A program made the position numbers and the translations under genes. A stretch of DNA of 64,000 nucleotides from a virus: positions 1-64,000 of IMG/VR virus record IMGVR_UViG_3300006880_000002; one strand, 5' to 3'. The first letter of the stretch is position 1. Each line of letters begins with the position of its first letter. The notes beneath the pieces are model-generated. The model ran no database searches and had not been told where the DNA came from. It worked only from the letters and a program-made list of their open reading frames with translations. Positions 15,463 through 24,550 of the stretch are shown piece by piece.

Positions 15463-17075
15463 TACGCCACCTGTAGCCAGTTACTGCCGTCCCAGTTCCA
15501 TTGATGTACGGCACCGAAGTACCCTCGTCCCTGCGTGGCGTCGAGGTACGCCGCGCGCTCGGCGAGGGCCGCGTCGTCGGAGAGCCACCGGGGACCCTGC
15601 TGCGCTGTGAGTCGTCCGTCGGCGTAGACCGCGAACCAACGATAGGCGGGGCCCCCGGCGCCTACGCCAGCCACAACGCCCGCCTGCTTCGGGTAGGGCC
15701 CGTAGCGTCGGTCCTGGCCCGGAGGCGTCTTGGCAACCACCTGAGAGGCCGCCGGAGCCGCTTTCGGGGGCGCGGCCTTGATTGGGGAAGCGGCCGCGGG
15801 GGGCGCGGGCTTGGGTGGAGGTACTTTGAGAGGTACCGCTTTAATCGGGGAGGGTTTTCCGACGACGTTCGCGAGCCAAGGCTTCGTAGGCTCTTGAACT
15901 TTGACAGCGGCGTCGAAACCTTTCTGGAGCTCGGCGGTGAGACCACTTCGAACGGCCTGCAACGCTTTCTCGCTTATGTTCTTCTGGTTCACGAGACCAG
16001 AAGCGATCTTGAACCCCTGCTCGACCTCGGGACTTGCCTTGAGCGTCGCGAGTGCGTTCTTGAGCGTGGGGTTGTCCGTGACCATCTTCGCGCCTTCGGC
16101 TAGCACCTTCTGTATCTGATCGCTCGCCATGTTCGCGAGTCCGTGCGCGATTGCGGTCTGGATCTTCTCACCTGTCGCGACGGCGGTACCGATGTCGTAC
16201 GCCTGACGTGCCGGGCCTTCGGGAATTGCGTTGCGCGCGGCTTCGATCATCGCCTTCGTGACATTTTGACCGGAGAGTACCTTCGTCGCCGTGTCGTACG
16301 CAGCGAGCGCGACTGCTCCTCCAGGGATAGCAGCACGGATAGCTGCTTTTGCGGCCTCATCGATGCTCTTACCTTCTGCGAGAGCAATGCCGCCAGCAAT
16401 CGCCGCCGCGGCCGTCGTACCGATACCGGGCACGAACGCGATGACCGCTTGTGCGTACGGAGCCGCGTCCTTGATAATCTTCATCTGCGCTTTGGCAGCG
16501 TTGATGAAGACGTGATCGAGGCGTTCCCCGGAAGCGATGGCTTGAGCAATATCGAGCGGAGCTTTTGCCGCCTCACCGACGATGTTCGCCACGTCGACTA
16601 CAATGTTTGCAGCTCCACTCGCAACGGCTTCAACGTCATCGAAGAACGTCTGCTTTTTTGGGACTGCGTTCACCGCGTTTTTGACGAGCGCTTCGGTCTC
16701 TGGTCCACCTCGCGGTGGTGCTGCGGGGGGACCGTTGTCCGGCCCTCGTGCTTTAATGAGGTAGAAGTTGATCAGCCCATGGGCTGTATTCCAATCCATT
16801 TCATCGGCGCGGGACGGTTTGCCTCCGACGATGTTTCCTCGTTTCAGGATGTCGTTCGCACGCTGAGCAAGGGCTCTCAGGATCGTGATTTCATTTGACG
16901 TAGGGGCACGACGCTGATCCTGGGTAAACTCGGCTACCAGTTCTCTTGCTGGCGTGTTCCAACCGGCGATTGTGTTTACCGTTGTTGAAGTCCCGACGCC
17001 GAACAGCACGCTCGTATGGCATTGAGAGCCAGAGAGAAAAAGCGACTCGGTCTGCATCAAAGGAGAGTACACCAT
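15462..17075 (-). CDS. large Ala-rich helical protein, possible membrane-active virion protein
   Basis: 537 residues. Residues about 150-400 are amphipathic, Ala/Gly-rich helices with loose repeats (for example IPGGAVALAAYDTATKVLSG and IPEGPARQAYDIGTAVATGE). A Pro/Ala/Lys linker (about 405-455) follows, then an aromatic C-terminal domain (YRWFAVYADGRL...WNWDGSNWLQVA). ATG 17075 is preferred over the upstream TTG; a later ATG (MQTES) is also possible. It lies next to muramidase and transglycosylase genes, so a role in entry or pore formation is plausible but unproven. Confidence 0.55.
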   Translation of the reverse strand: MVYSPLMQTESLFLSGSQCHTSVLFGVGTSTTVNTIAGWNTPARELVAEFTQDQRRAPTSNEITILRALAQRANDILKRGNIVGGKPSRADEMDWNTAHGLINFYLIKARGPDNGPPAAPPRGGPETEALVKNAVNAVPKKQTFFDDVEAVASGAANIVVDVANIVGEAAKAPLDIAQAIASGERLDHVFINAAKAQMKIIKDAAPYAQAVIAFVPGIGTTAAAAIAGGIALAEGKSIDEAAKAAIRAAIPGGAVALAAYDTATKVLSGQNVTKAMIEAARNAIPEGPARQAYDIGTAVATGEKIQTAIAHGLANMASDQIQKVLAEGAKMVTDNPTLKNALATLKASPEVEQGFKIASGLVNQKNISEKALQAVRSGLTAELQKGFDAAVKVQEPTKPWLANVVGKPSPIKAVPLKVPPPKPAPPAAASPIKAAPPKAAPAASQVVAKTPPGQDRRYGPYPKQAGVVAGVGAGGPAYRWFAVYADGRLTAQQGPRWLSDDAALAERAAYLDATQGRGYFGAVHQWNWDGSNWLQVA

Positions 17076-17104
17076 GATAACCAATCTTTCAGATTATTTA
17101 ACGA

Positions 17105-17872
17105 TTACGCACACCTACGAGCTGAGCGCGCTTCACCTTCGTACGACTCGCGATGGTAGACAATCTCAGCGCTAGTCATGGCTATCTGTCCGAGTATCAA
17201 AGCCCGAAGATCTTCATCGACTGGGTTTGCTTCGTGCTGTGCGCCGATGAGCGGAAGCGGTTGGATGAGTCGGTTGTGGTCCAGATCCCACGGCTTTGGG
17301 GCACCACCCGGAGCCGTCGGGTCGAACGGGCCACAGCGGTACTGCCAGATGACTGGCTTGCGTCCGGCTGGTGATGCAGGCGTCTGATTCGGAGTGAAGT
17401 GCGCGATCCAGAGTGGATTCTCCAAAATCCACAGCGGAGATCCGAGGAGTCGAAAGTCAGCTTGCGTGATGTAGATCATGCACGCGCCCCACTCCTTCTT
17501 CACTCGGTCGACTAGCTCCTTGAGGTCGGGCTCCCAAGCGGTCGATACTGGAGTGCCAGGGTCGGGGATCGGATCGAGCTCGACATCGATTGCGGGGATA
17601 ATGTCACCGTCCCCGATCTGTACGACGTCGGACACGAGCTTCAACATCTTGAAGTGGTCGTTCACCGGCTGCGACGGGCGATAGAACTGGTAGAGGCCGG
17701 TTTTGATACCGAGATCTCGGGCCTTCGAGACGTGCTCGATAGCTTTACGGTCGCGGAGGGCCCCGCCGTACGACGCGCGACAGATGACGAAGTCGCATGA
17801 CGCCTTGATGCGTGCCCAAGGCGGGTTCGTGTTGTGGTGAGAGAGATCGACACCGAAACCTATCGAATCCAC
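17105..17872 (-). CDS. GH25 muramidase (lysozyme)
   Basis: 255 residues; cleaves the MurNAc-GlcNAc bond of peptidoglycan. GH25 signatures: GVDLSHHN (D9), GLYQFYRP, PAIDVEL (D96, E98), YITQADF and VIWQYRCG. No signal peptide, so it is either virion-borne or released through a holin. GTG start overlaps the upstream transglycosylase stop by 13 bases. Confidence 0.88.
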   Translation of the reverse strand: MDSIGFGVDLSHHNTNPPWARIKASCDFVICRASYGGALRDRKAIEHVSKARDLGIKTGLYQFYRPSQPVNDHFKMLKLVSDVVQIGDGDIIPAIDVELDPIPDPGTPVSTAWEPDLKELVDRVKKEWGACMIYITQADFRLLGSPLWILENPLWIAHFTPNQTPASPAGRKPVIWQYRCGPFDPTAPGGAPKPWDLDHNRLIQPLPLIGAQHEANPVDEDLRALILGQIAMTSAEIVYHRESYEGEARSARRCA

Positions 17873-18507
17873 GCGAACCTTCCCTTCCGCGCGCTGTAGG
17901 CGCCGTAAGCAGCTCCAAGAGCGAGTGCGAACGCTCCAGCCCAGAGTGCGCCGTGTCCCGAGACGGTCGGAGCGCGGAACTCCGGGTGCTCGTGCAGGTA
18001 ATAGGCGTCGTTCACTGCGGCCTGCACGACCTGGAGCTTCGAGAGATACCCGAGCACTCCAGCGATATCGCCGAGCGTGAAGTACCCTTTCTTGTTCGGA
18101 TCGAAAACTTTCTGGTTCTGTTCGTATTCCGCACTCGGCGCTGAGAAGACGACGTCCCCCGGAGAATGAGCGCGCTTAAGGGCCGCTTGGCTGAGCTGCG
18201 CCACCATCAACTTAGCGGCGGAGTCGATGGTCCCGGATCGCGTGGCATCGCGCCAGTAGTTGAAGATGGGACCGGAGAGTTGCGCGCTTGCCGGCCAGGA
18301 TTTGTACTCTTCGGGTGAGACGCCAACGTAGTTCGAGAAGGTGCTGCGGCAAAATTGGTTCAGACCAACGCACCCGCTAGGGTTCGTCGCGGCTGGGTTG
18401 AACTTGCTCTCCAAATAGATGACGGCAAGAACCCACTCGGGACGGATGCCGAGTTGATTGTTGATCTTCCAGAGCGCGTCAGATGTCCCAGGCTGGTCAA
18501 GCGACAC
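17860..18507 (-). CDS. membrane-anchored lytic transglycosylase (SLT-type)
   Basis: 215 residues. The SLT fold is indicated by AVIYLESKFNP (catalytic E33) and SGCVGLNQFC in place of the usual GAxGLMQ. A C-terminal membrane span (WAGAFALALGAAYGAYSA) ends in a basic RKGRFAWIR. Probably a virion protein that opens the cell wall during entry. GTG start overlaps the SGNH gene. Confidence 0.78.
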   Translation of the reverse strand: MSLDQPGTSDALWKINNQLGIRPEWVLAVIYLESKFNPAATNPSGCVGLNQFCRSTFSNYVGVSPEEYKSWPASAQLSGPIFNYWRDATRSGTIDSAAKLMVAQLSQAALKRAHSPGDVVFSAPSAEYEQNQKVFDPNKKGYFTLGDIAGVLGYLSKLQVVQAAVNDAYYLHEHPEFRAPTVSGHGALWAGAFALALGAAYGAYSARKGRFAWIR

Positions 18508-19033
18508 GGCGCGCCTCCTCAGAAGCGGCCCATGCCCAGTCTCGATACCCGTCCTGGGTCGGGTGGAGATGATCGCCTGCCATCGGGAGGAACTGCGCAG
18601 TCACGACAGGTACCCCGAGTGAGGCTATCATGTCGTGAGCCGGCGTGTTCACGGTTGCAGGCGGCTGGATCCACACGACCTTCGCGCCCATCGCCTGGAG
18701 AGTTTGGACGATGCGCTGCGCGTTTGCGGCGCTCGGCGCGTTTCCGTCGTTCACCCCGAGAGACACCAGTACTACCTCAGGGGCGAACGTCGACAACCAA
18801 GACGGGATCTTCGCCTGATAGGTGTTCAGACCGACGATGCCGGAGCCTTTGAACGCCGAGAAGCCGGGACCCATGAACGGCGTGAGCCCAACGGCGTACG
18901 AGTCTCCGAAGAGCGCGACGCGCGGTGTCTTCACCTTCTCGTGAGCCTTCTTACTAAGAACCAGATGCGTCGTTACGACCGCAACGGCGGCCCCTCCTAC
19001 AGTGAGAGACTTCCAGTGATCACGCCAAGCCAC
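18497..19033 (-). CDS. SGNH/GDSL-family hydrolase
   Basis: 178 residues. Membrane segment near the N-terminus (TVGGAAVAVVTTHLVL), then LFGDSYAVG (S45), SLGVNDGN (N95) and GDHLHP (D154, H157), the catalytic blocks of SGNH esterases. May deacetylate or de-esterify a cell-surface glycan on the host. It lies between the cell-wall hydrolases and the spike-like genes. Confidence 0.8.
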   Translation of the reverse strand: MAWRDHWKSLTVGGAAVAVVTTHLVLSKKAHEKVKTPRVALFGDSYAVGLTPFMGPGFSAFKGSGIVGLNTYQAKIPSWLSTFAPEVVLVSLGVNDGNAPSAANAQRIVQTLQAMGAKVVWIQPPATVNTPAHDMIASLGVPVVTAQFLPMAGDHLHPTQDGYRDWAWAASEEARRVA

Positions 19034-19037
19034 GTGG

Positions 19038-19565
19038 TCACCGACCCAAGATCCCGATCACGGCAACCCAGGACCCTACGAAGTGATCGTTGTCTGGCAA
19101 GTAGGTCCCGATCTTGTGGCCCTCACGAGCGTACACGGTGAATCGGATCTGAGTGACTCCGGTCGTGCTGCACAGCACGCGAAAGACGCAACCTTGCGTG
19201 ACTGGGATACCTCCGAAACACTGCATCCCGAAAGGAGGTGTCGTCTGAGAGACGCCGTTTACGACCAACTGGATTTGCGGGTAGTCGCTGCTTCCATTGT
19301 TGCTCATCGTTCCGAGGAACGTGATGTCAACATACGTGCCGGCTTCTTGTTGCGGAATGTCGAAACCCAGCGCCGCGCCGCCGTCCTGTACAAGAAACGG
19401 GATCGGGTCGGGAATGTCTGGGTTGAGGTTGACCGGCACTTCGAATTTGCCGGTCGAATGTGATTCGAACGATAGCGGCAGCACCGAAGGGATCACCGGG
19501 GAGAACTTCGCCTCCGGGTACGTCTCCCGGGAGCGTTGTCCTGGTCTCCCGATGAGTGATCCCAT
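19038..19565 (-). CDS. spike/fibre-type virion protein A with N-terminal RETYP tag
   Basis: 175 residues. The N-terminus GRPGQRSRETYPE matches that of three other nearby genes. The remainder is beta-rich (VDITFLGTMSNNGSS, QIQLVVNGV, TQIRFTVYAR) and looks like a jelly-roll-sized domain. Likely an exposed capsid-associated protein. No membrane segment. Confidence 0.55.
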   Translation of the reverse strand: MGSLIGRPGQRSRETYPEAKFSPVIPSVLPLSFESHSTGKFEVPVNLNPDIPDPIPFLVQDGGAALGFDIPQQEAGTYVDITFLGTMSNNGSSDYPQIQLVVNGVSQTTPPFGMQCFGGIPVTQGCVFRVLCSTTGVTQIRFTVYAREGHKIGTYLPDNDHFVGSWVAVIGILGR

Positions 19566-19571
19566 GGGGCC

Positions 19572-20198
19572 TTAGTACGCGACGAGTGTAGCGGGCCCTA
19601 CCTGTGGAACGGCTGCCGCGAGAAGCTCCGAGGCGGCCAGCGTGATCGCAGGTAGGTTACTACCGAAACTCGCGGTGCCTCCTACGAAGAACCCGACTGC
19701 GGACGTGTACGCGAGCTGCACCGTCGCTGATGTGGCACCGCCTGGTATCGTGACCGCTGCGTAGCAACGGAACGGGGTGCGGAGGTAGAAGTCACCTTCG
19801 ACAATAGAGAGAACGTTGTTACTTTCTTGGAGCGCGTTCTCGATCCAAAAGAACCCGTTACCGGAGGCGTAGTTCGTGGCGCCGTTGAAGCTCACGACGG
19901 GGAGCATCCGTTGCAGCCCCTTATCTCCCTCTGGAAACCCGGAGGTTAGTCCTGATGCGTCGACCACGAGAATATTCCCGGGGGTGACCCCAGGAAGAAC
20001 CACTTGAAGAGGTGCTGGCACCATTGCCGCATCACGCTTGATGGTGTCAGCAAAAGCGACGCTTGGATCTTGGGTGATCGACACCGTAGGCATGTCGAAA
20101 CCTGTCTTCACGAGCGCGCTTCCGGAGATGACGGTCATCGTTCGAGGTTGTGGGTACGCTTCACGAGACTTTCCGCCTCTTGGTCCAGTGATGTGCAT
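19572..20198 (-). CDS. spike/fibre-type virion protein B with N-terminal REAYP tag
   Basis: 208 residues. Opens GPRGGKSREAYPQ, the shared tag, then a beta-rich body (VVLPGVTPGNILVVDAS, ATSATVQLAYTSAVG). No sequence similarity to neighbour A beyond the tag is obvious. Probably an alternative spike or surface protein. Confidence 0.55.
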   Translation of the reverse strand: MHITGPRGGKSREAYPQPRTMTVISGSALVKTGFDMPTVSITQDPSVAFADTIKRDAAMVPAPLQVVLPGVTPGNILVVDASGLTSGFPEGDKGLQRMLPVVSFNGATNYASGNGFFWIENALQESNNVLSIVEGDFYLRTPFRCYAAVTIPGGATSATVQLAYTSAVGFFVGGTASFGSNLPAITLAASELLAAAVPQVGPATLVAY

Positions 20199-20213
20199 CG
20201 GTCTACCTTTCGA

Positions 20214-20444
20214 TCAATCGGAGATCGGGTTGATGAACCGGAGCGAGACAGCCGAATCCTTCGGTCGTGACGCGTGTGAAAATCCAGAGTAATCCGAGTC
20301 GTAGTGCGGATTGTCCCCTGTGTTCGTGTGTACGTTTCTGTTGTTCCGCTTCTCGTTGTAGAAAGCGAAATCGATGAGCGACCGGGGGGCTCCGTTCTGC
20401 GAATGACCACCCTTTGCTTTGAGTGTCTTGAGTTTCTTTCTCAT
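20214..20444 (-). CDS. small basic hypothetical protein
   Basis: 76 residues; a Lys-rich N-terminus (MRKKLKTLKAKGG) is followed by a polar, Asn/Tyr-rich body. Low predicted structure. It sits between the tagged spike genes and a membrane protein. Function unknown. Confidence 0.55.
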   Translation of the reverse strand: MRKKLKTLKAKGGHSQNGAPRSLIDFAFYNEKRNNRNVHTNTGDNPHYDSDYSGFSHASRPKDSAVSLRFINPISD

Positions 20445-20722
20445 GATTCTTCTCCGTCTTCTTCCTTCAAACCGCCTAGCAGCAGTAACAGAGCCGCATC
20501 GACGGAGAGAGCCAAAACACTAATCGCGAAACCTCCGAGGAGGATATCGAGCGCTCTGCCGTGCCCGAAAATGATGAGCTGGAACGTTCCTGCCCAAGCC
20601 CCGACCCAGAATCCCGTGCATTGGCTGCATTCAAGGAGTCCTGGCCAGAGTCGCCTTCCCTGCTCGAAGATCGTTCCGCGAACGATGATGAGGGTCAGGC
20701 CGATGAGGGCGATCCAGATCAC
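20441..20722 (-). CDS. DUF1360-like membrane protein
   Basis: 93 residues with hydrophobic spans (MIWIALIGLTLIIV, FWVGAWAGTFQLIIF, DILLGGFAISVLALS) and the CSQCTGFWVG motif of DUF1360-type proteins. GTG start overlaps the beta-helix gene stop. Known only as a conserved membrane protein of phages and bacteria. Confidence 0.6.
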   Translation of the reverse strand: MIWIALIGLTLIIVRGTIFEQGRRLWPGLLECSQCTGFWVGAWAGTFQLIIFGHGRALDILLGGFAISVLALSVDAALLLLLGGLKEEDGEES

Positions 20723-21975
20723 GTCCCGAGCGAACCTCCTCGGTCGAAGACCCAGTCGTTGGGCCCGGTCAAGAACCGAGCGACCACGAAGCCTTGCTGC
20801 CCCGACGCGATCGTCGCGATGATGTTACCGGCGTTGTCTTTGACGTCGTATTTCTGAGCAGCGAAGTCTCTCTTCGTGATGCAGATTGTGTCGCCGTTTT
20901 TCTCACCGCCGCCGAGCTTCAAGGTTGCGGATCCGTCGCCTGTCTGTCCATCGACGGAGTAGTGATTACCGGAGAATGCTCCGCGGTACCCCACGGTTGC
21001 CCCGGTTCCGTTGAGTGACACGTCGGTGTTTCCGGTTCCAAGCAAATCGGCCCCCGGAACAGACCCGCCATCGAACCCGCCGATAACGATGACAGCGGCA
21101 CCTGTATCACCACCTGGACGAGATCCGCCTGCTTCACTGAACGACTGCCACGAAACTCCGTCGAACAGCACCGGTAGCGTACCGTTCGATAGAGTCAGCA
21201 CTGGGGCGCTAGACTCGCCGAACAACGTGTCTAAGAAGGCTGCTGTAATGCGAGCCGAGATAGCCGAGACGGAAATAATAGAGTCGAAGGACTGTATCGA
21301 CCTTCCTGAGAGCGTGTTCCCTGACAAGATGCAGTTCACGATCGAGACGTTCGCGTTGTCTGCGCCAGTTCCGGCCGTAATTCCGTTTGGGAAGATCGTA
21401 TTGAGACAGGCGATGTTCGCCAGTTTTTGTGTCGTTGTCGCGTCGACCAGACCTGTTACGGCGATGTTCGAGTCGCCTATCTCGTCAGCGCTGATGATAA
21501 ATAATGACGATGGCGCGCTCGCGTCGTCAGTGAGCGTGATCGTTCCTATGACTCCGATATTGTGCAGACCAGAAACGGCGAGAGAGCCTGCGAAAGCGCC
21601 TGCGATGTTGGCCCAAGTCACGTTTCCGGTAATTCCAGTACCCGGACCGAATCCTTGCGAGTCCGCTCGGAGTTGGGTCGACGCGTACGCTGGAAATGCG
21701 ACGTTCTCCGTATAGCCTCCAGTGATCGAAGGTGTTACCCATCCCACGTAATTCGCGGACGCATCGTTGGCGGACACGTTCGTGCGTGACGCCATGAACT
21801 GCGCGATCGTCTTGAACGGCGAAGAGCTCGCGCCGTTAAGACCAGTTTGAGTCGTATCTCCGTCGATGAACCTCTGCCTGGAAAGGGGCGGGAGTGCCGC
21901 GAGAATGCCGACTGCTGGGGATTGCGGGTACGACTCGGGCGATCGACCGCCCCTTCTGTGTCCTGCTAGATGCAT
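20719..21975 (-). CDS. right-handed beta-helix spike with N-terminal PESYP tag
   Basis: 418 residues. Opens HRRGGRSPESYPQ, the shared tag, then the DGDTTQTGLNGASSSPFKTI entry typical of phage beta-helix/pectate-lyase-like spikes. Short repeating strands follow (SNIAVTGLVDAT, ANVSIVNCILSG). Likely the receptor- or glycan-binding spike. The C-terminal 60 residues (CITKRDFAAQKYDVKDNAGN) may form a trimerisation domain. Confidence 0.65.
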   Translation of the reverse strand: MHLAGHRRGGRSPESYPQSPAVGILAALPPLSRQRFIDGDTTQTGLNGASSSPFKTIAQFMASRTNVSANDASANYVGWVTPSITGGYTENVAFPAYASTQLRADSQGFGPGTGITGNVTWANIAGAFAGSLAVSGLHNIGVIGTITLTDDASAPSSLFIISADEIGDSNIAVTGLVDATTTQKLANIACLNTIFPNGITAGTGADNANVSIVNCILSGNTLSGRSIQSFDSIISVSAISARITAAFLDTLFGESSAPVLTLSNGTLPVLFDGVSWQSFSEAGGSRPGGDTGAAVIVIGGFDGGSVPGADLLGTGNTDVSLNGTGATVGYRGAFSGNHYSVDGQTGDGSATLKLGGGEKNGDTICITKRDFAAQKYDVKDNAGNIIATIASGQQGFVVARFLTGPNDWVFDRGGSLGT

Positions 21976-21987
21976 GTTGAGCTCCTA

Positions 21988-22479
21988 TCAGCCTGGTTCC
22001 GCGACTTCGACTAATGTGAGCACCGAGTTGGCCGTGACGATGTTGACTAGGGCGTCACCGATCACTTTCACGGTTACGTTCGACAGAACCCCAACGACGA
22101 AGGAGAGTCCGGTTACGTATGAAAGAACGTCGTTGGTTCCAGCTGGAATGTTGATCGTCATGGCTGCCGGAAGTTGCGCTACTCCGTTCACCAGAATTTG
22201 AACGGTCACATCGTGGGCCGAAGCGTCGGCGTTGAAGAGTCCAACAGAGATCGAGGCTATGGCCAAACGGCTTGACTTCGCCGTAAATGGAACGTTCGTT
22301 CCAGGGGCCAAAGTGCTTAGTACAGCGATCCACGGAATGATGGTTCCGCCAGGCGCTGCTTGTGTATCAGGCCCAGGCCCAACAGCTCCGTTCGTTGCGA
22401 ACGGACCGAGTTTGGAAGCGAATCGCGGACGCTCGGGGTAAGTCTCCCGAGCAAAATTCCTACCCATTCTGTGAGCCAT
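21988..22479 (-). CDS. spike/fibre-type virion protein C with N-terminal RETYP tag
   Basis: 163 residues. Opens MAHRMGRNFARETYPERP, the tag again, followed by a beta-sandwich-like body (AIASISVGLFNADASA, VTVQILVNGVAQLPA). The body has the look of a jelly-roll. Probably exposed on the virion and docked by the same site as the other tagged proteins. Confidence 0.55.
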   Translation of the reverse strand: MAHRMGRNFARETYPERPRFASKLGPFATNGAVGPGPDTQAAPGGTIIPWIAVLSTLAPGTNVPFTAKSSRLAIASISVGLFNADASAHDVTVQILVNGVAQLPAAMTINIPAGTNDVLSYVTGLSFVVGVLSNVTVKVIGDALVNIVTANSVLTLVEVAEPG

Positions 22480-22481
22480 GT

Positions 22482-22664
22482 TCAGCGTTCCTTTTTGGCG
22501 ATTTCGACGAGACGCGCGACCTGCTCCGCGCTGAGCTTGATGTGTCCCACCGATCCGTTCTCCGTATCGTCATCGGAGATCGTCATCGATCCGTCCTCGA
22601 ACTTCGCTACGGTCGGGCAGCAACGTTTTCCGTAGCAGAGCATCTCTTCGTGGATCTTCATCAC
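22482..22664 (-). CDS. small hypothetical protein
   Basis: 60 residues starting at GTG 22664, containing MLCYGKRCCPTV and a helical end (LSAEQVARLVEIAKKER). Overlaps the upstream gene by four bases. No family recognised. Confidence 0.55.
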   Translation of the reverse strand: MMKIHEEMLCYGKRCCPTVAKFEDGSMTISDDDTENGSVGHIKLSAEQVARLVEIAKKER

Positions 22665-23863
22665 TTCCTCCGCTTGTGCGACTTCTTTCGACGCACCGGG
22701 CCGCGCTGACCGCGCTTGCCGCGAGCGCCGCGTGCGCCTTTTTTGCTGAGTGCGACCGCGGTTACGCCGATGACGGCGACGACGCCGAGAGCGCCGACCA
22801 CCATCGCTCCAGTCGAGAGGCCCTTCTTCTCCGCAGGGGCCGGGGCGACCACGACGGGCGCAGTCGATCCGGAGGAGCTCGGCGGGGTTGCCGGGGTACC
22901 CGGTGGAGTGTAGGAAGGCGCCGGGATCTGATTCGCTGGACCACGACTCTCAGGGGTACTGCCAGGAATGACGGGAGTCGTCGTTGGTACCGGTGGAAGT
23001 TTTGTCGGAACGACCACAGCGGTCGGTGCGGGCGGCGTCGCAGCTCCGGGGACGATCGGATTCACGACACCGACCGGGGCCCACCACGTGGGGCGCGGGC
23101 TACAAGCCGCCGGAGCGCTCGGGAGGATGCGCCGGGCCGCCGCGGCGGTGTCCGTGCCGTACTTGCCGTCCTGGGCGACCCCGAGGGCCTTCTGGGCGGC
23201 GTAGACGATGGCGACGTTCGTCTGGAGGCAAGGATTGACGGACGCGAGCGCGGCGACAGCAGCGGGCACCGCGACTGAGGCGGTCGCCGGCACCGGAACT
23301 GGCGCCGACACAGGTGGAAGTACCGTGGAACCGCAATTCGACGACCCGACCGGAGCCCACCATGAGGGGCGGGGGGAGCATGCGGGCGGCGCGCCGGCAA
23401 AAACCCGTCGAGCGGCGGTTGCCGTGTCGGTTCCGTACTTGCCGTCGACCGAGACTCCGAGCGCTTTCTGCGCGGCGCACACGATTCCGACGTTCGCTTG
23501 CTGGCAGGGGTCGATCGCGCCGAGCGCGATGACTGCCGCGGGGGCGAGCGCCGGGGTGACCGTCGGCGAGACGGCCGTCGGGATCGTGGCTGCCGACGGA
23601 ACGATGGGGCACGAACTCTGACCGACGGGAGCCCACCACGTCGGGCGAGGGGAGCATCCCGCGGGAGCGTTCGGCATGCGCGATCGAGCGGCCGTTGAAG
23701 TGTCCGTTCCCCACTTCCCGTCGACCTTGACACCGAGCGCGGCCTGTGCGGCGCAAACGAGCATCACGTTCGCTTGGAGGCACGGTCCACCGGCTGCGAT
23801 GACCGCGAGAATGGCATCCTGAGCTGCGTCACCGAGGCCGAGAGGGTAGGGCATGTTGCGCAT
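22661..23863 (-). CDS. triple peptidoglycan-binding membrane protein
   Basis: 400 residues. Three repeats of about 90-100 residues each carry a PG_binding_1-like core (QKALGVSVDGKYGTDTATAA) followed by a Cys/Trp motif (CSPRPTWWAPVG). A Pro-rich linker leads to a membrane span (GAMVVGALGVVAVIGVTAVAL) and a very basic tail (about 13 Lys/Arg). Looks like a virion membrane protein that docks onto cell wall. Confidence 0.75.
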   Translation of the reverse strand: MRNMPYPLGLGDAAQDAILAVIAAGGPCLQANVMLVCAAQAALGVKVDGKWGTDTSTAARSRMPNAPAGCSPRPTWWAPVGQSSCPIVPSAATIPTAVSPTVTPALAPAAVIALGAIDPCQQANVGIVCAAQKALGVSVDGKYGTDTATAARRVFAGAPPACSPRPSWWAPVGSSNCGSTVLPPVSAPVPVPATASVAVPAAVAALASVNPCLQTNVAIVYAAQKALGVAQDGKYGTDTAAAARRILPSAPAACSPRPTWWAPVGVVNPIVPGAATPPAPTAVVVPTKLPPVPTTTPVIPGSTPESRGPANQIPAPSYTPPGTPATPPSSSGSTAPVVVAPAPAEKKGLSTGAMVVGALGVVAVIGVTAVALSKKGARGARGKRGQRGPVRRKKSHKRRK

Positions 23864-23896
23864 TTTGGGGGGTTCCTTACGAGACGAGGTGAGTTT

Positions 23897-24550
23897 TTAC
23901 CGACGTCGTTTCTTACGAGTCGCGAGATACACACCACCGCCGACGACGGCGACGCCGCCTGCGATGATTCCGACCTTCATTCCGGTCGAGAGACCTGAGA
24001 ATCCCTTACCCGCCTGGCACCACTTGCTCTCAGGGTCAGGGAAACCTGTGGGGAAATTCGTCGGGTCGAGCGCGGCCGTCATCACGAGCGCGCAGAGCGA
24101 GTCGTCGTCGAACACGCCGTCGGTTCGGAGCTTTCGTGCCGACGAGTTGATCGGCACAACGTTCGCGTTGTACCAGTTCTGAAAGCACCCACCGGCCGCG
24201 GCGATCGACGGACCCCACGTCTTACAGCTAGTGCCCGTGTTCTTCACGATGAGATCGTTCAGTTTCGTGAGCGTGTTCATCACCCACGCCTGCTGATCGC
24301 GGTTGAGCTTCACCCACACATCGCCACTGGCGCCGAGTCCGAGCTCGAAACCAGCAAGGCCAGTACCGCCGAGAGAAATTTGTTCGTTCATGAGGGTTCC
24401 TGTGCAGCCCGGACCACCCGGGAGGGTTTGGGCGTAGTTGCACGCCGCCTGACGCATACCCGGATCGGTCGGCCCCTGAACAGGGACGTCCTTCACGAAA
24501 TTGTTCTGTCCGGAGACGCGTGCGGTAGCTTGGGCAGGGGTCATAGCCAT
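23897..24550 (-). CDS. Cys-rich virion membrane protein with basic tail
   Basis: 217 residues. The soluble N-terminal domain holds several Cys (CNYAQTLPGGPGCTG, CKTW, CFQNW, CALV, KWCQ); a C-terminal span (MKVGIIAGGVAVVGGGVYLA) ends TRKKRRR. Same topology as its neighbours. No enzyme motif recognised. Confidence 0.6.
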   Translation of the reverse strand: MAMTPAQATARVSGQNNFVKDVPVQGPTDPGMRQAACNYAQTLPGGPGCTGTLMNEQISLGGTGLAGFELGLGASGDVWVKLNRDQQAWVMNTLTKLNDLIVKNTGTSCKTWGPSIAAAGGCFQNWYNANVVPINSSARKLRTDGVFDDDSLCALVMTAALDPTNFPTGFPDPESKWCQAGKGFSGLSTGMKVGIIAGGVAVVGGGVYLATRKKRRR

